A stretch of 64,000 nt of DNA, from NCBI RefSeq assembly GCF_039523075.1, contig NZ_BAAAEP010000002.1, positions 1 through 64,000 on the forward strand, written 5' to 3'. The DNA comes from Caenispirillum bisanense. Lineage in GTDB: Bacteria > Pseudomonadota > Alphaproteobacteria > Rhodospirillales > Rhodospirillaceae. The notes under the pieces were generated by a model that saw nothing but the letters and a program-made list of their open reading frames with translations, made no database searches and was not told the origin of the DNA. Within the stretch, counting starts at the first letter, position 1, and the number at the start of each line of letters is the position of its first letter. Below are positions 1-7,761 of the stretch, one piece after another. The position numbers and the translations under genes are program-made.

Positions 1-661
1 CGCTGACGGCGCCAGCGATGCCGGGGGCGGCGAAGTCGGTGGCGGCAAGCCGCAGCCAGCCCTCGCCGGTGGCCGGCACCGGGGCGCCGCCAGCGGTGCC
101 GGTGAAGGTGACGCTGCCCGACAGGCCGGGCGCCGTCACCTCCGCCGCCAGGGTGACGGCCGGCCCGAGGTCGGAGCGCTTGGCGGTGCCGGAGGCGACG
201 GCGCGCAACTCGCCCTCCGGCAGGGTGATGACGGCGGTCGCCCGTTCCACCTTCAGCCGCTCCATGGGCAGGGCGAGGGCGTCGGCGGTCTCGTCGTCGG
301 CGGTCCGGTCGTCGGCTGCCAGCAGGTGACCGAGCGGGCCGAGGTCCAGCCCCTCGGCGGCGGTCCAGCGCCAGCGCGCCTCCGCCTCCGCCACCGTCAC
401 CGCGTCCAGCCCGCCGGCCAGGCTGTAGGCGAGGTCGATGCCGGCGAGGCGCAGGCGGCCGTCATCGGCCACCACCTCGGTCACATGGGCGGCGGTCAGG
501 CCGATGCGGCCGATGCGCACGGTGGCATCGGGCACGCCGGCGGCGGCCAGACGCGACTCGATCACCTCGGCGGCGAGGCGGGGCAGGGCGAGCCACGCGC
601 CAACCGCCGCCGCCACCAGCAGGGCGGCGGCCAGAAGGGCGAGGCTCAGGCGGCGGGACAT
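1..661 (-). CDS. AsmA/YdbH-like envelope protein, N-terminal part (runs off left edge)
   Basis: Read leftward from an ATG at 661, the frame stays open to base 1, so about 220 N-terminal residues are seen and the rest lies outside the window. The protein starts with Arg-Arg and one Leu/Ala-rich hydrophobic anchor (about residues 5-27), followed by sequence that looks beta-rich and alternates short hydrophobic and polar stretches. That plan fits the AsmA/YdbH group, inner-membrane-anchored periplasmic proteins linked to lipid transfer between membranes. The family call is inference from architecture only; another large anchored beta-structured protein is possible. The Shine-Dalgarno match is weak (GAGG about 12 bases upstream). 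Confidence 0.55.
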   Translation of the reverse strand, partial: MSRRLSLALLAAALLVAAAVGAWLALPRLAAEVIESRLAAAGVPDATVRIGRIGLTAAHVTEVVADDGRLRLAGIDLAYSLAGGLDAVTVAEAEARWRWTAAEGLDLGPLGHLLAADDRTADDETADALALPMERLKVERATAVITLPEGELRAVASGTAKRSDLGPAVTLAAEVTAPGLSGSVTFTGTAGGAPVPATGEGWLRLAATDFAAPGIAGAVS

Positions 662-794
662 GGGCAGGGGAAACCTCAGGTTGGCCGGGCACGGCGGCCG
701 CTGTCCGCCAGCGTCCGTCGCGGCTCGGCAGGCGTCAAGCGTCGCGGCTCTTCCGCACCGCCGCCGGGCGCTCTATGCTGAGGGAGAAGACCCC

Positions 795-1433
795 GTGCGA
801 TCAACAGGTTCCGAACTCACCATGAGGCGTATTGCAGCCGACACCTGTTTTGACGTGGCGTTCTGGTTGATCGACCGGGCGCTGGACGACAACGAATACC
901 TCCAGCCGCAGAAGCTGCATCGGCTGCTGTTCCTGTCTCAGGCCTATTTCGCCGTCGCCACCCACGGCCGCAAGCTGATGCCGGGCACCTTCGTGGCCGA
1001 CCCGCAGGGACCGCTGGAGCCGACGCTCTACCGCGCCTTCGAGAACGGCCGCCCGCAGGTGGACACCCGCAAGCCGCCCGACGACGCCCGCCAGCTGCTC
1101 GACAGCGTGTGGCGCAAGTTCGGCGCCCATTCGGCCGAACACCTGAGCAAGCTGACCCGCAGCCACCCGCCCTATCGCGATGCCTTCGCCTCCGGCGGCG
1201 CCGGCGAGGAGATCACCCTCAAGGCGATGATGGACTACTACGGCCGCAAGCCCACCGCCGCCGAGACGGCCGCCGCCAAGACCGTACCGACCGCCGCCGG
1301 CGTCCCGGCCGGCGAGGCGCCGGGCCTGACCGAGGTGCTGCGGCCGCGCGTCATGCGCAGCCAGACCGGCAAGCCGGTCAGCGTCCACAAGTGGATGCCG
1401 AAGCCGCTGGGCGACCGCAGCGGCGACGAGTGA
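795..1433 (+). CDS. Panacea-domain (SocA-like, DUF4065) protein
   Basis: A 212-residue protein whose first two thirds fit the Panacea/SocA domain, known from SocA, the proteolytic adaptor antitoxin of Caulobacter, and from many antitoxins that neutralise unrelated toxins. The motif run LQPQKLHRLLFLSQAYF (about residues 28-50) is typical of the family. The C-terminal third is Ala/Pro-rich and probably flexible. I chose GTG at 795 because GGAG lies 8 bases upstream; an in-frame ATG at 822 is an alternative that would shorten it by 9 residues. No toxin gene is adjacent: the left neighbour is divergent and the right one convergent, both envelope genes. Its partner, if any, is unknown. Confidence 0.75.
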   Translation: MRSTGSELTMRRIAADTCFDVAFWLIDRALDDNEYLQPQKLHRLLFLSQAYFAVATHGRKLMPGTFVADPQGPLEPTLYRAFENGRPQVDTRKPPDDARQLLDSVWRKFGAHSAEHLSKLTRSHPPYRDAFASGGAGEEITLKAMMDYYGRKPTAAETAAAKTVPTAAGVPAGEAPGLTEVLRPRVMRSQTGKPVSVHKWMPKPLGDRSGDE

Positions 1434-1457
1434 CGACGCCGGCGGCGCCTGCCGCCT

Positions 1458-1913
1458 TTACTCCTTGCGGCGCGGCAGCAGGATGTCGACGCGGCGTTCC
1501 TGCATCACCTTGGCGTTGCCGCCGAAGTGGCCGAAGGCCTCACCGGCGGAACTGGCGACCAGCACCGAGCGCGGCACGCCGGCCTGCGCCAGCACTTCGG
1601 CCACCGCTTCCGCCCGCTTGAGGGCGAGGCGGCGGTTGAAGTCGGCGTTGCCCTGGCGGTCGGCCTGGCCGATGGCGCAGACCTTCACCTGATACTTGGC
1701 CTCCCGCGCCAGCCGCTGCAGCTCCGCCCGGTGGGTCGGCTTGATGTCGGTCTTGCCGGTGTCGAAGTAGACGCTCAGCACCGCGCTCTGGCCGGCGCGG
1801 GCGGCGCTGTCGCACTCGGCATCCTGCGCCCGGGCAGGCGTGGCGGCGGCCGCACCGGCAAGGACGGCGGCGGCAGCGACCGCAACGGCAGACAGCAGCA
1901 GGCGGGCGCGCAT
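1458..1913 (-). CDS. OmpA-family periplasmic/outer-membrane protein
   Basis: A 151-residue secreted protein with a clear Sec signal peptide (residues 1-29, cut near ARAQD) followed by a single OmpA-like peptidoglycan-binding domain. Visible hallmarks are the early VYFDTGKTDI strand, the GQADRQGNADFN turn and the FNRRLALKRAEAV helix, the counterpart of the family motif NxxLSxxRAxxV. It has no beta-barrel part and no lipobox, so it is either free in the periplasm or held to the wall by this domain. It lies 64 bases upstream of chaN on the same strand, which could form a small envelope operon. Confident on family, not on role. Confidence 0.8.
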   Translation of the reverse strand: MRARLLLSAVAVAAAAVLAGAAAATPARAQDAECDSAARAGQSAVLSVYFDTGKTDIKPTHRAELQRLAREAKYQVKVCAIGQADRQGNADFNRRLALKRAEAVAEVLAQAGVPRSVLVASSAGEAFGHFGGNAKVMQERRVDILLPRRKE

Positions 1914-1977
1914 GGGCGACTTCTCCTTCAGGGGTTAAGTCCGAAGGCGTAGTCTAGCGGATCAGACCAAAGTCGAT

Positions 1978-2997
1978 CTAGTGGTTTTTGTTCTTCATGC
2001 GTTCGCGCAGGGCGGCGCAGTGGTCCACATCGTCGGCACGCGGCGAGAACCACACGATGTCGTAGGGCGGCAGGGAGTCCGGCGGCAGGTAGTCGGTGAT
2101 GGCGACGGCGCCGTCGCGGACCTCCAGCGGCCCGACGGTCAGCATGTGGTCGCGCGGCACCTCCAATGCCTCCAGCCGCAGGGGCACGCCGCGATCCTCC
2201 CGGACATGGCCGTTGCCGGCGATCAGGATGGCCATGTCGGTGGCGGGATCGGCGAGCCCCTCCACCACCACCGCCGCCATCATGGCATCGCGACCCCGCT
2301 GCACCAGCGCCATGGGCGCCAGCATGGCGTCGGGCATGAGGTCGCAGTGGCCGGCGCGCACGTCGGCGATCAGGCCCTCCTGCACCTCCGGCGCATCGTC
2401 GGCGGCCAGCACCAGGCGCTCGGCCAGATCGGGCGGCAGGCTTCCGGCGCCCTGGCGGGCAAGGCTGCGGACGGTCTCCAGCGGCAGGTTGCCGGCCAGG
2501 ATGGGCAGGCCGGCGGTCAGGGCGGCCTCGGCCATGGGGGCGTAGAGGCTCCACGCCGGCCAGCCGGAGGTCTCCCAGTCCAGCGCGTCGCCCAGGCCGG
2601 CGGCATCGGCGGGCGGCGGGTCGCTGCGGCGCCAGGCATCGATGCGCGGCTGCTCGTCGGTCTCCATCATCTCGTAGACCACCGCCGGGCGGCGGCCGGC
2701 GGCGATGACGCTGCGGGTGAGCCAGGCCTGCAGGGCGTGGTGATCGGCGTTGTCGTGGCGCTCGCCCAGCAGCAGCACGCGGCTGTCGACGGCGCGGTCC
2801 ACCACCTGCTCGGGCGACAGGCGCTCGCCGGTGGCGGTGCTCCAGAAGGTGCCGGCCAGGGGATGATCGGCCGCCAGCGGCGAGGCCCACGGCGGCCCCG
2901 GCGGCGGCTCGGCGGCGGCGGCGGATGCGGGGGCGGCGGGCAGGGAGGCGGCGGCGAGGACGAGGGCGGCGGCAGCGGCAGCGGCGGCAAGGCGCAC
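1978..2997 (-). CDS. ChaN-like (DUF399) exported protein
   Basis: A 339-residue exported protein of the ChaN family, whose Campylobacter member binds haem at the cell surface and which belongs to the Tiki/EreA-like fold. Family signs are VLLLGERHDNADHHALQ (about residues 70-86), YEMMETDEQP and, late, AGNGHVREDRGVP, which place the conserved Glu and His residues. The start is set at GTG 2997: GGAG sits 8 bases upstream and it gives a clean Ala-rich signal peptide, whereas the longer frame from 3084 would begin inside the hairpin that ends the TRAP operon. No lipobox Cys is evident, unlike some relatives. The ligand is unknown here. Confidence 0.75.
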   Translation of the reverse strand: MRLAAAAAAAALVLAAASLPAAPASAAAAEPPPGPPWASPLAADHPLAGTFWSTATGERLSPEQVVDRAVDSRVLLLGERHDNADHHALQAWLTRSVIAAGRRPAVVYEMMETDEQPRIDAWRRSDPPPADAAGLGDALDWETSGWPAWSLYAPMAEAALTAGLPILAGNLPLETVRSLARQGAGSLPPDLAERLVLAADDAPEVQEGLIADVRAGHCDLMPDAMLAPMALVQRGRDAMMAAVVVEGLADPATDMAILIAGNGHVREDRGVPLRLEALEVPRDHMLTVGPLEVRDGAVAITDYLPPDSLPPYDIVWFSPRADDVDHCAALRERMKNKNH

Positions 2998-3044
2998 GGG
3001 CGGGACTCCGGTCAGTCGGCGGATGTCCCTTTCATATGAACGGC

Positions 3045-3077
3045 AAAGGGCCGGGACACCAGAGGCGCCCGGCCCTT
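3045..3077 (-). terminator. hairpin after dctM
   Basis: Perfect 10-bp inverted repeat (AAGGGCCGGG / CCCGGCCCTT) just past the dctM stop. The U-run is short (TTT), so termination is likely but not certain. Confidence 0.55.
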
Positions 3078-3109
3078 CGTTCACTTTTGCCGGCGATGTG
3101 CGCGCGGCG

Positions 3110-4495
3110 TCAGTTGTACATGGTGCTCGGCAGCCACAGGGACAGCTGCGGCCAGTAGGTGACCACCATCAGGCAGGCGAGCAGGATCAGCAGCCACGGC
3201 AGACAGGCCCGCACCACCCACATGATCGGCTTGCCTGTAATGCCCGAGGCGACGAACAGGTTGAGGCCGACCGGCGGGGTGATCATGCCGATTTCCATGT
3301 TCACCACCATGATGATGCCGAGGTGGATCGGGTCGATGCCCAGCTGCACGCCGATGGGCATGAGGATCGGCGCCATGATGAGCACGATGGCCGACGGCTC
3401 CATGAAGTTGCCGGCGATCAGCAGCAGGATGTTGACGACGATCAGGAAGCCCCACCAGGTCAGGCCCATGTCGGTGATCATGGCGGCCAGGGTGTGGGGG
3501 ATGCGCTCGGTGGTCAGCACGTGGGCGAACAGCATCGCGTTGGCGATGATGAACAGCAGCATGATGGACACCTTGGCCGCATCCATCAGCACCCGGTGCA
3601 TGTCCTTGTCGAACGGCGACTTGGGGAAGCCGATGACGATGTGCATCAGGTTGCGGGCGGCGGCGGCACCCAGGCTCTCGCCTTCCTTGCGCCACGGCAC
3701 GCCCTTCAGCGGGCCGATGTCGCGGTAGAAGAACACCGCCACCAGATAGGCATAGACCGCCGACAGCGCCGCCGCCTCCGTCGGGCTGGCAATGCCGCCG
3801 TAGATGGAGCCGAGCACGATGACGATCAGCATGATGCCGCCGATGGCATCCAGGAAGCTGATGCCCACTTCGCGCAGGCCGGGGAACGGCTGGCGCGGCA
3901 GCTTCTTGATGTGGGCGATGATGTAGATGGCGATCAGCAGTACCGCCCCGATGCCGAGGCCCGGCAGCACGCCGGCCATGAACATGCGGGCGGCCGACAC
4001 TTCCGTCGCGGTGGCATAGACCAGCATGACGATGGACGGCGGGATCAGGATGCCGAGGGTGCCGGCATTGGCGATGACGCCGGTGGCAAACGGCAGCGGG
4101 TAGCCCGCCCGCACCATGCCGCCGATGACGATGCCGCCGATGGCCGCCACCGTCGCCGGCGACGAGCCCGACACGGCGGCGAAGATCATGCACGCCACCA
4201 CCGACGCCATGGCCATGCCGCCGCGGATGTGCGCCGTCACCGACAGGGCGAAGCGGATGATGCGCCGCGCCACGCCGCCGGTCGACAGGAAGGCCGACGA
4301 CAGGATGAAGAACGGAATGGCGAGCAGGGTGTAGTGGCCCGACAGCGCCTCGAACAGCTTGAGCGAGACCGACGCGATGCTGTCGTTGGAGAACAGCAGG
4401 ATGGTCGCCGCCGACGACAGGCCCAGCGCCACGGCGATGGGCATCCCCGTCAGCATCAGCGCGAACAGGGCGACGAACAGGAAGACGGAGGTCAT
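3110..4495 (-). CDS. dctM: TRAP transporter large permease (DctM)
   Basis: A 461-residue integral membrane protein of the DctM family, the 12-helix subunit that carries the Na+-coupled translocation path in TRAP transporters. Typical runs are GMPIAVALGLSSA near the N-terminus, FFILSSAFLSTGGVARR, SGSSPATVAAIG and GMITPPVGLNLFV near the C-terminus. It forms the end of dctP-dctQ-dctM; its ATG overlaps the dctQ stop by 4 bases, so translation is probably coupled. The adjacent DctB/DctD pair suggests C4-dicarboxylates (succinate, malate, fumarate) as substrate, which is inference from context because TRAP substrates vary widely. Confidence 0.95.
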   Translation of the reverse strand: MTSVFLFVALFALMLTGMPIAVALGLSSAATILLFSNDSIASVSLKLFEALSGHYTLLAIPFFILSSAFLSTGGVARRIIRFALSVTAHIRGGMAMASVVACMIFAAVSGSSPATVAAIGGIVIGGMVRAGYPLPFATGVIANAGTLGILIPPSIVMLVYATATEVSAARMFMAGVLPGLGIGAVLLIAIYIIAHIKKLPRQPFPGLREVGISFLDAIGGIMLIVIVLGSIYGGIASPTEAAALSAVYAYLVAVFFYRDIGPLKGVPWRKEGESLGAAAARNLMHIVIGFPKSPFDKDMHRVLMDAAKVSIMLLFIIANAMLFAHVLTTERIPHTLAAMITDMGLTWWGFLIVVNILLLIAGNFMEPSAIVLIMAPILMPIGVQLGIDPIHLGIIMVVNMEIGMITPPVGLNLFVASGITGKPIMWVVRACLPWLLILLACLMVVTYWPQLSLWLPSTMYN

Positions 4496-5082
4496 TTGCG
4501 CGGGCCCTCCTTGGCGTCGGAGGCAGGGGGCGGGGTCAGCATGTCGCCCACCTCGGCGTCGATCTCTTCCTTCAGGCGCATGGCGTCCTGGGCCTCGTCA
4601 TGGTGGCCGAAGCCGTGGGCCTCGCCCTTCACCAGACGCACCAGCAGCAGCACGAAGCGCAGGCCGAACATGGCGATGCCGATGAACAGGATGGAGGTCG
4701 CCATCCACCGCGGGATGTGCAGATCCTTCACCTTGATGCCGATCTTGTAGAGCTTGGCGAGGTATTCCCACGCGCCCCAGCAGATGATGCCGACATAGGC
4801 GAGGCAGGCCAGCACGGCGATGATGGTCACCGCCCGCTGCACCGGCCGCGGGAACACCCGCACCAGCGCATCGACGCCGATGTGGCCGCCAAGCTTCAGC
4901 ACGTAGGAAATGCCGAACAGCACCATCCACGCCGAGGCGTAAAGGGTGGCTTCCTGGGCCCACTTGAGGCCGCTGTTGAACACGAACCGCATCACCACTT
5001 CGGCGAATACGATCAGTGTCATGGAGACAAGAAGAATGGAGATCACCGCCTCTTCGAGGCGGTTGATGAAACGCGCCACCAT
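4492..5082 (-). CDS. dctQ: TRAP transporter small permease (DctQ)
   Basis: A 196-residue four-helix membrane protein of the DctQ family, which packs against DctM to complete the membrane part of a TRAP transporter. The family run MTLIVFAEVVMRFVFNSGL (about residues 21-39) and the tryptophan-rich second helix (YASAWMVLFGISYVLKLGGH) are clear. The C-terminal ~45 residues are charged and cytoplasmic, longer than in many relatives. It sits 95 bases downstream of dctP behind a strong hairpin and overlaps dctM by 4 bases. Its ATG has a modest AGGA ribosome site. Confidence 0.93.
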   Translation of the reverse strand: MVARFINRLEEAVISILLVSMTLIVFAEVVMRFVFNSGLKWAQEATLYASAWMVLFGISYVLKLGGHIGVDALVRVFPRPVQRAVTIIAVLACLAYVGIICWGAWEYLAKLYKIGIKVKDLHIPRWMATSILFIGIAMFGLRFVLLLVRLVKGEAHGFGHHDEAQDAMRLKEEIDAEVGDMLTPPPASDAKEGPRK

Positions 5083-5123
5083 GGCGGTATCGTCCTGCCC
5101 TGGAATGGGGAAAAGCGCGAGGA

Positions 5124-5158
5124 GGCTGCGGACCCGGCCCGAAGGCGGGCCCGCAGCC
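5124..5158 (-). other. intercistronic hairpin between dctP and dctQ
   Basis: GGCTGCG pairs with CGCAGCC around an inner GGCCCG/CGGGCC stem, giving one long G+C-rich hairpin right after the dctP stop. There is no U-run. Such stems often protect the upstream mRNA or reduce read-through so that the binding protein exceeds the permeases; that role is inferred. Confidence 0.55.
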
Positions 5159-5177
5159 GGTCGGTCGGTCGCGCCGG

Positions 5178-6167
5178 TTACTGGGTGGCGGCAGCCGCCT
5201 CGATCACGTCACGGCCGATGGCCTCGGCGAACTTCTCCCACACCGGTTCCATGGCGACGCGCCACTTGCCCAGTTCCTCGTCGGTGAGCTGGATGATCTC
5301 GGTGGTGCCGGCCTGCTTGATCTTCTCGCGGTCGGCCATGGCGATTTCCAGGGCGCGGTCGTTGCCGGTCTTGGTGGCGACCTCGACGCACTCTTCCAGG
5401 GCCGGCTTCACGTCGGCCGGCAGGCCGTTCCAGAACTCGGCCGAGGTGACCAGCAGGTAGTCGAGCAGGCCGTGGTTGGTCTCGGTGATGTACTTCTGCA
5501 CCTCGTGGAACTTCTGGCTGTAGATGTTCGACCACGGGTTTTCCGCACCGTCGATGGCGCGGGTCTGCAGCAGGGTGAAGACTTCCGAGAACGGCTTCTT
5601 GATGGCGACGGCGCCGAGCTGGTCGAACTGGGCGTCCAGCACGTCGGAGGCCTGGATGCGGAACTTCAGGCCCTTGGCGTCTTCCGGGGTGCGCAGCGGC
5701 TTGTTGGCCGACAGCTGCTTCATGCCGTTGTGCCAGTAGCCGAGGCCGATGAGGCCCTTGTCTTCCATGGAACGCAGCAGTTCCTGACCCTTGGGGGACT
5801 GCTGGAAGGCTTCGGCGGCGTTCAGATCCTTGAACAGGAACGGCAGGTCGAAGACCTGGAAGGCCTTGGTGTAGTCCTCGAACTTCGACAGCGACGGGGC
5901 GGCCATGTGGACGTCGCCCAGCAGCATGGCTTCCAGCACGTTGTCGTCGTTGAACAGCTGCGAGTTCGGGTAGACCTCGACCACCACCTGGCCCGGCAGC
6001 TTGCTTTCGGCGCAGCGCTTGAACTCGTTGGCGGCGATGCCCTTCGGAGTGCTCTCGGCGACCACGTGGGAGAACTTGATGGTCATGGGGGCGGCCTGAG
6101 CGGTGGCGGCGGCGGTGACAAGGCCGACGGCGGTCAGGGTGGCGCCGAAGAACGCGGAAAGGCGCAT
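5178..6167 (-). CDS. dctP: TRAP C4-dicarboxylate-binding protein (DctP)
   Basis: A 329-residue periplasmic solute receptor of the DctP family. It has a signal peptide (residues 1-23, ending TAQA), then the family sequence IKFSHVVAESTPKG and, mid-protein, the conserved LRTPEDAKGLKFRIQ with the Arg that salt-bridges the substrate carboxylate. The region GAENPWSNIYSQKF is also typical. I placed the start at ATG 6167, which has AGGAGG 8 bases upstream; a longer frame to 6398 would add a non-signal extension overlapping dctD. It is the first gene of dctPQM and follows dctD after a 211-base spacer with two palindromes. Confidence 0.95.
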   Translation of the reverse strand: MRLSAFFGATLTAVGLVTAAATAQAAPMTIKFSHVVAESTPKGIAANEFKRCAESKLPGQVVVEVYPNSQLFNDDNVLEAMLLGDVHMAAPSLSKFEDYTKAFQVFDLPFLFKDLNAAEAFQQSPKGQELLRSMEDKGLIGLGYWHNGMKQLSANKPLRTPEDAKGLKFRIQASDVLDAQFDQLGAVAIKKPFSEVFTLLQTRAIDGAENPWSNIYSQKFHEVQKYITETNHGLLDYLLVTSAEFWNGLPADVKPALEECVEVATKTGNDRALEIAMADREKIKQAGTTEIIQLTDEELGKWRVAMEPVWEKFAEAIGRDVIEAAAATQ

Positions 6168-6251
6168 GACTGCTTCCTCCTGGGATGACATCTTGGTTTT
6201 GAACCACGTGCCGCAGCCCGAGCGGGCGCGGCGCCAGGAGACATAAGCAGG

Positions 6252-6270
6252 GCGCATGCCAAGCATGCGC
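6252..6270. promoter_or_regulatory. 8-bp inverted repeat upstream of dctP
   Basis: GCGCATGC-CAA-GCATGCGC, a perfect inverted repeat about 85 bases upstream of the dctP start. Its position between dctD and dctP suggests an activator site or a short terminator for dctBD. Which is not decidable by eye. Confidence 0.45.
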
Positions 6271-6348
6271 GGTGCGCGGAGCTGCTGCGGCAACCGCCTG
6301 ATTTGCTTGAGTTTGCCTTGCTGCACCGCAGCGATTGCGGCGGGAATG

Positions 6349-6364
6349 TGGCGGAAATCCGCCA
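6349..6364. promoter_or_regulatory. 7-bp inverted repeat upstream of dctP
   Basis: TGGCGGA-AA-TCCGCCA, a perfect inverted repeat about 190 bases upstream of dctP and just past the dctD stop. The distance would suit an upstream activator site for DctD, but no DctD consensus was tested. Confidence 0.4.
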
Positions 6365-6378
6365 GGGATGGGGCGGGC

Positions 6379-7761
6379 CTATTCCGGGATTCCGCCACCG
6401 CCGGCGCCGCCGAAGCGGCTGCGGTCCAGGTCGTACTTGCGCAGCTTGTCGTAGAGGGTCTTGCGCGGCACCCCCAGGTCGGCGGCGGCGCGCATGATGT
6501 CGCCGCGGGCTTCCGTCATGGCGCGGACGATCAGCGCCTTCTCGAACGCGCCCACCCGCTCCGGCAGGGGCAGGTCGCCGCCGGCGGCCAGGGCCGGCGC
6601 CTCGCCGCCCGGCAGCAGCGGGCCGCGACCGTCCAGCAGCACGAAGCGTTCGGCGGCGTTGCGCAGCTCCCGCACGTTGCCGGGCCAGCGATGGCTGACC
6701 AGCCGCGCCGCCAGGTCGGCCGGCAGCGGTGGCGCCTCGCGTCCGTACCGGGCGGCGCTGTCGTGAACGAAGTGGCGGAACAGCAGCGCCATGTCGTCGC
6801 CGCGCGCCCGCAGCGGCGGCAGGGCGACGCTGAGCACGTCGAGGCGGTAATAGAGGTCTTCGCGGAAACTGCCCTGGTCGGCCGCCTCCCGCAGGTCCAC
6901 CTTGGTGGCCGCCACCACCCGCAGATCAAGGGCGATGGCGGTGTTCGAGCCCAGCCGTTCGATGCTGCGTTCCTGCAGGGCGCGCAGCAGCCGCACCTGC
7001 AGGGCGAGCGGCATGCTCTCGATCTCGTCCAGGAACAGGGTGCCGCCGGAGGCGTGCTCCAGCTTGCCGATGCGGCGGCCGGTGGCGCCGGTGAACGAGC
7101 CCGCCTCGTGGCCGAACAGCTCGCTCTCGATCATCGCCTCCGGCATGGCGCCGCAGTTGAGCGCCACGAAGCGGCCGTTGCGGCGGGCGCTGGCCTCGTG
7201 GATGCAGCGGGCCACCACTTCCTTGCCGGTGCCGGTCTCGCCCAGGATCAGCACGTCGGCATCGACGGCGGCGGCGGCGGCGACCATGGCGCGCACCTCC
7301 TGCATCGGCGGGCTCTGGCCGAGCAGCCGGCTCTCGATGACGTCGGCGGCCGACAGCTGGCGGCGCAGGGTGCGGTTTTCCAGCACCAGCCGGCGCTTTT
7401 CCAGGGCGCGGGCGACGGTGCCGGTCAGGCGCTCGCCGCGGTAGGGCTTTTCGATGAAATCGTAGGCGCCGGCGTGCATGGCCTCCACCGCCATGGGCAC
7501 GTCGCCGTGGCCGGTGATGAGCACCACCGGCAGGTCGCGGTCGGCGGCGAGGATCTGGCGCAGCAGGGTCAGGCCGTCGTCGCCGGGCATGCGCACGTCG
7601 GTGACCACGATGCCGGGAAAGTCCTCGCCCAGCGCCGCCCGCGCCTCGGCGGCGGAGGCGCAGGGGATCACCCGCCAGCCGGCGAGGTCCAGGGTCTGCT
7701 GGGCGGCGAGGCGGACATCGGGCTCGTCATCGACGAACAGGACGGTATCGACGTCAGGCAT
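6379..7761 (-). CDS. dctD: DctD-type response regulator, AAA+ activator
   Basis: A 460-residue NtrC-class response regulator. The receiver domain holds the phosphorylated Asp55 (IVVTDVRMP) and Lys105. The AAA+ domain has Walker A GETGTGKE (174-181), Walker B TLFLDEIE (241-248) and the sigma-54 contact loop as GSFTGA (221-226) rather than the usual GAFTGA. A Fis-type helix-turn-helix closes the protein (about 425-450). It overlaps dctB by 8 bases and lies directly upstream of dctPQM, so it most likely activates that operon with sigma-54 when phosphorylated by DctB. The Ala-to-Ser change in the loop is seen in some working family members. Confidence 0.92.
   Translation of the reverse strand: MPDVDTVLFVDDEPDVRLAAQQTLDLAGWRVIPCASAAEARAALGEDFPGIVVTDVRMPGDDGLTLLRQILAADRDLPVVLITGHGDVPMAVEAMHAGAYDFIEKPYRGERLTGTVARALEKRRLVLENRTLRRQLSAADVIESRLLGQSPPMQEVRAMVAAAAAVDADVLILGETGTGKEVVARCIHEASARRNGRFVALNCGAMPEAMIESELFGHEAGSFTGATGRRIGKLEHASGGTLFLDEIESMPLALQVRLLRALQERSIERLGSNTAIALDLRVVAATKVDLREAADQGSFREDLYYRLDVLSVALPPLRARGDDMALLFRHFVHDSAARYGREAPPLPADLAARLVSHRWPGNVRELRNAAERFVLLDGRGPLLPGGEAPALAAGGDLPLPERVGAFEKALIVRAMTEARGDIMRAAADLGVPRKTLYDKLRKYDLDRSRFGGAGGGGIPE

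Noticed and set aside
3023..4750. Long rightward open frames opposite dctM and dctQ, and similar ones opposite the antiporter operon
   Set aside because: Their products are Asp/His/Gln-rich antisense artefacts with no domain, while the leftward frames encode full known proteins.
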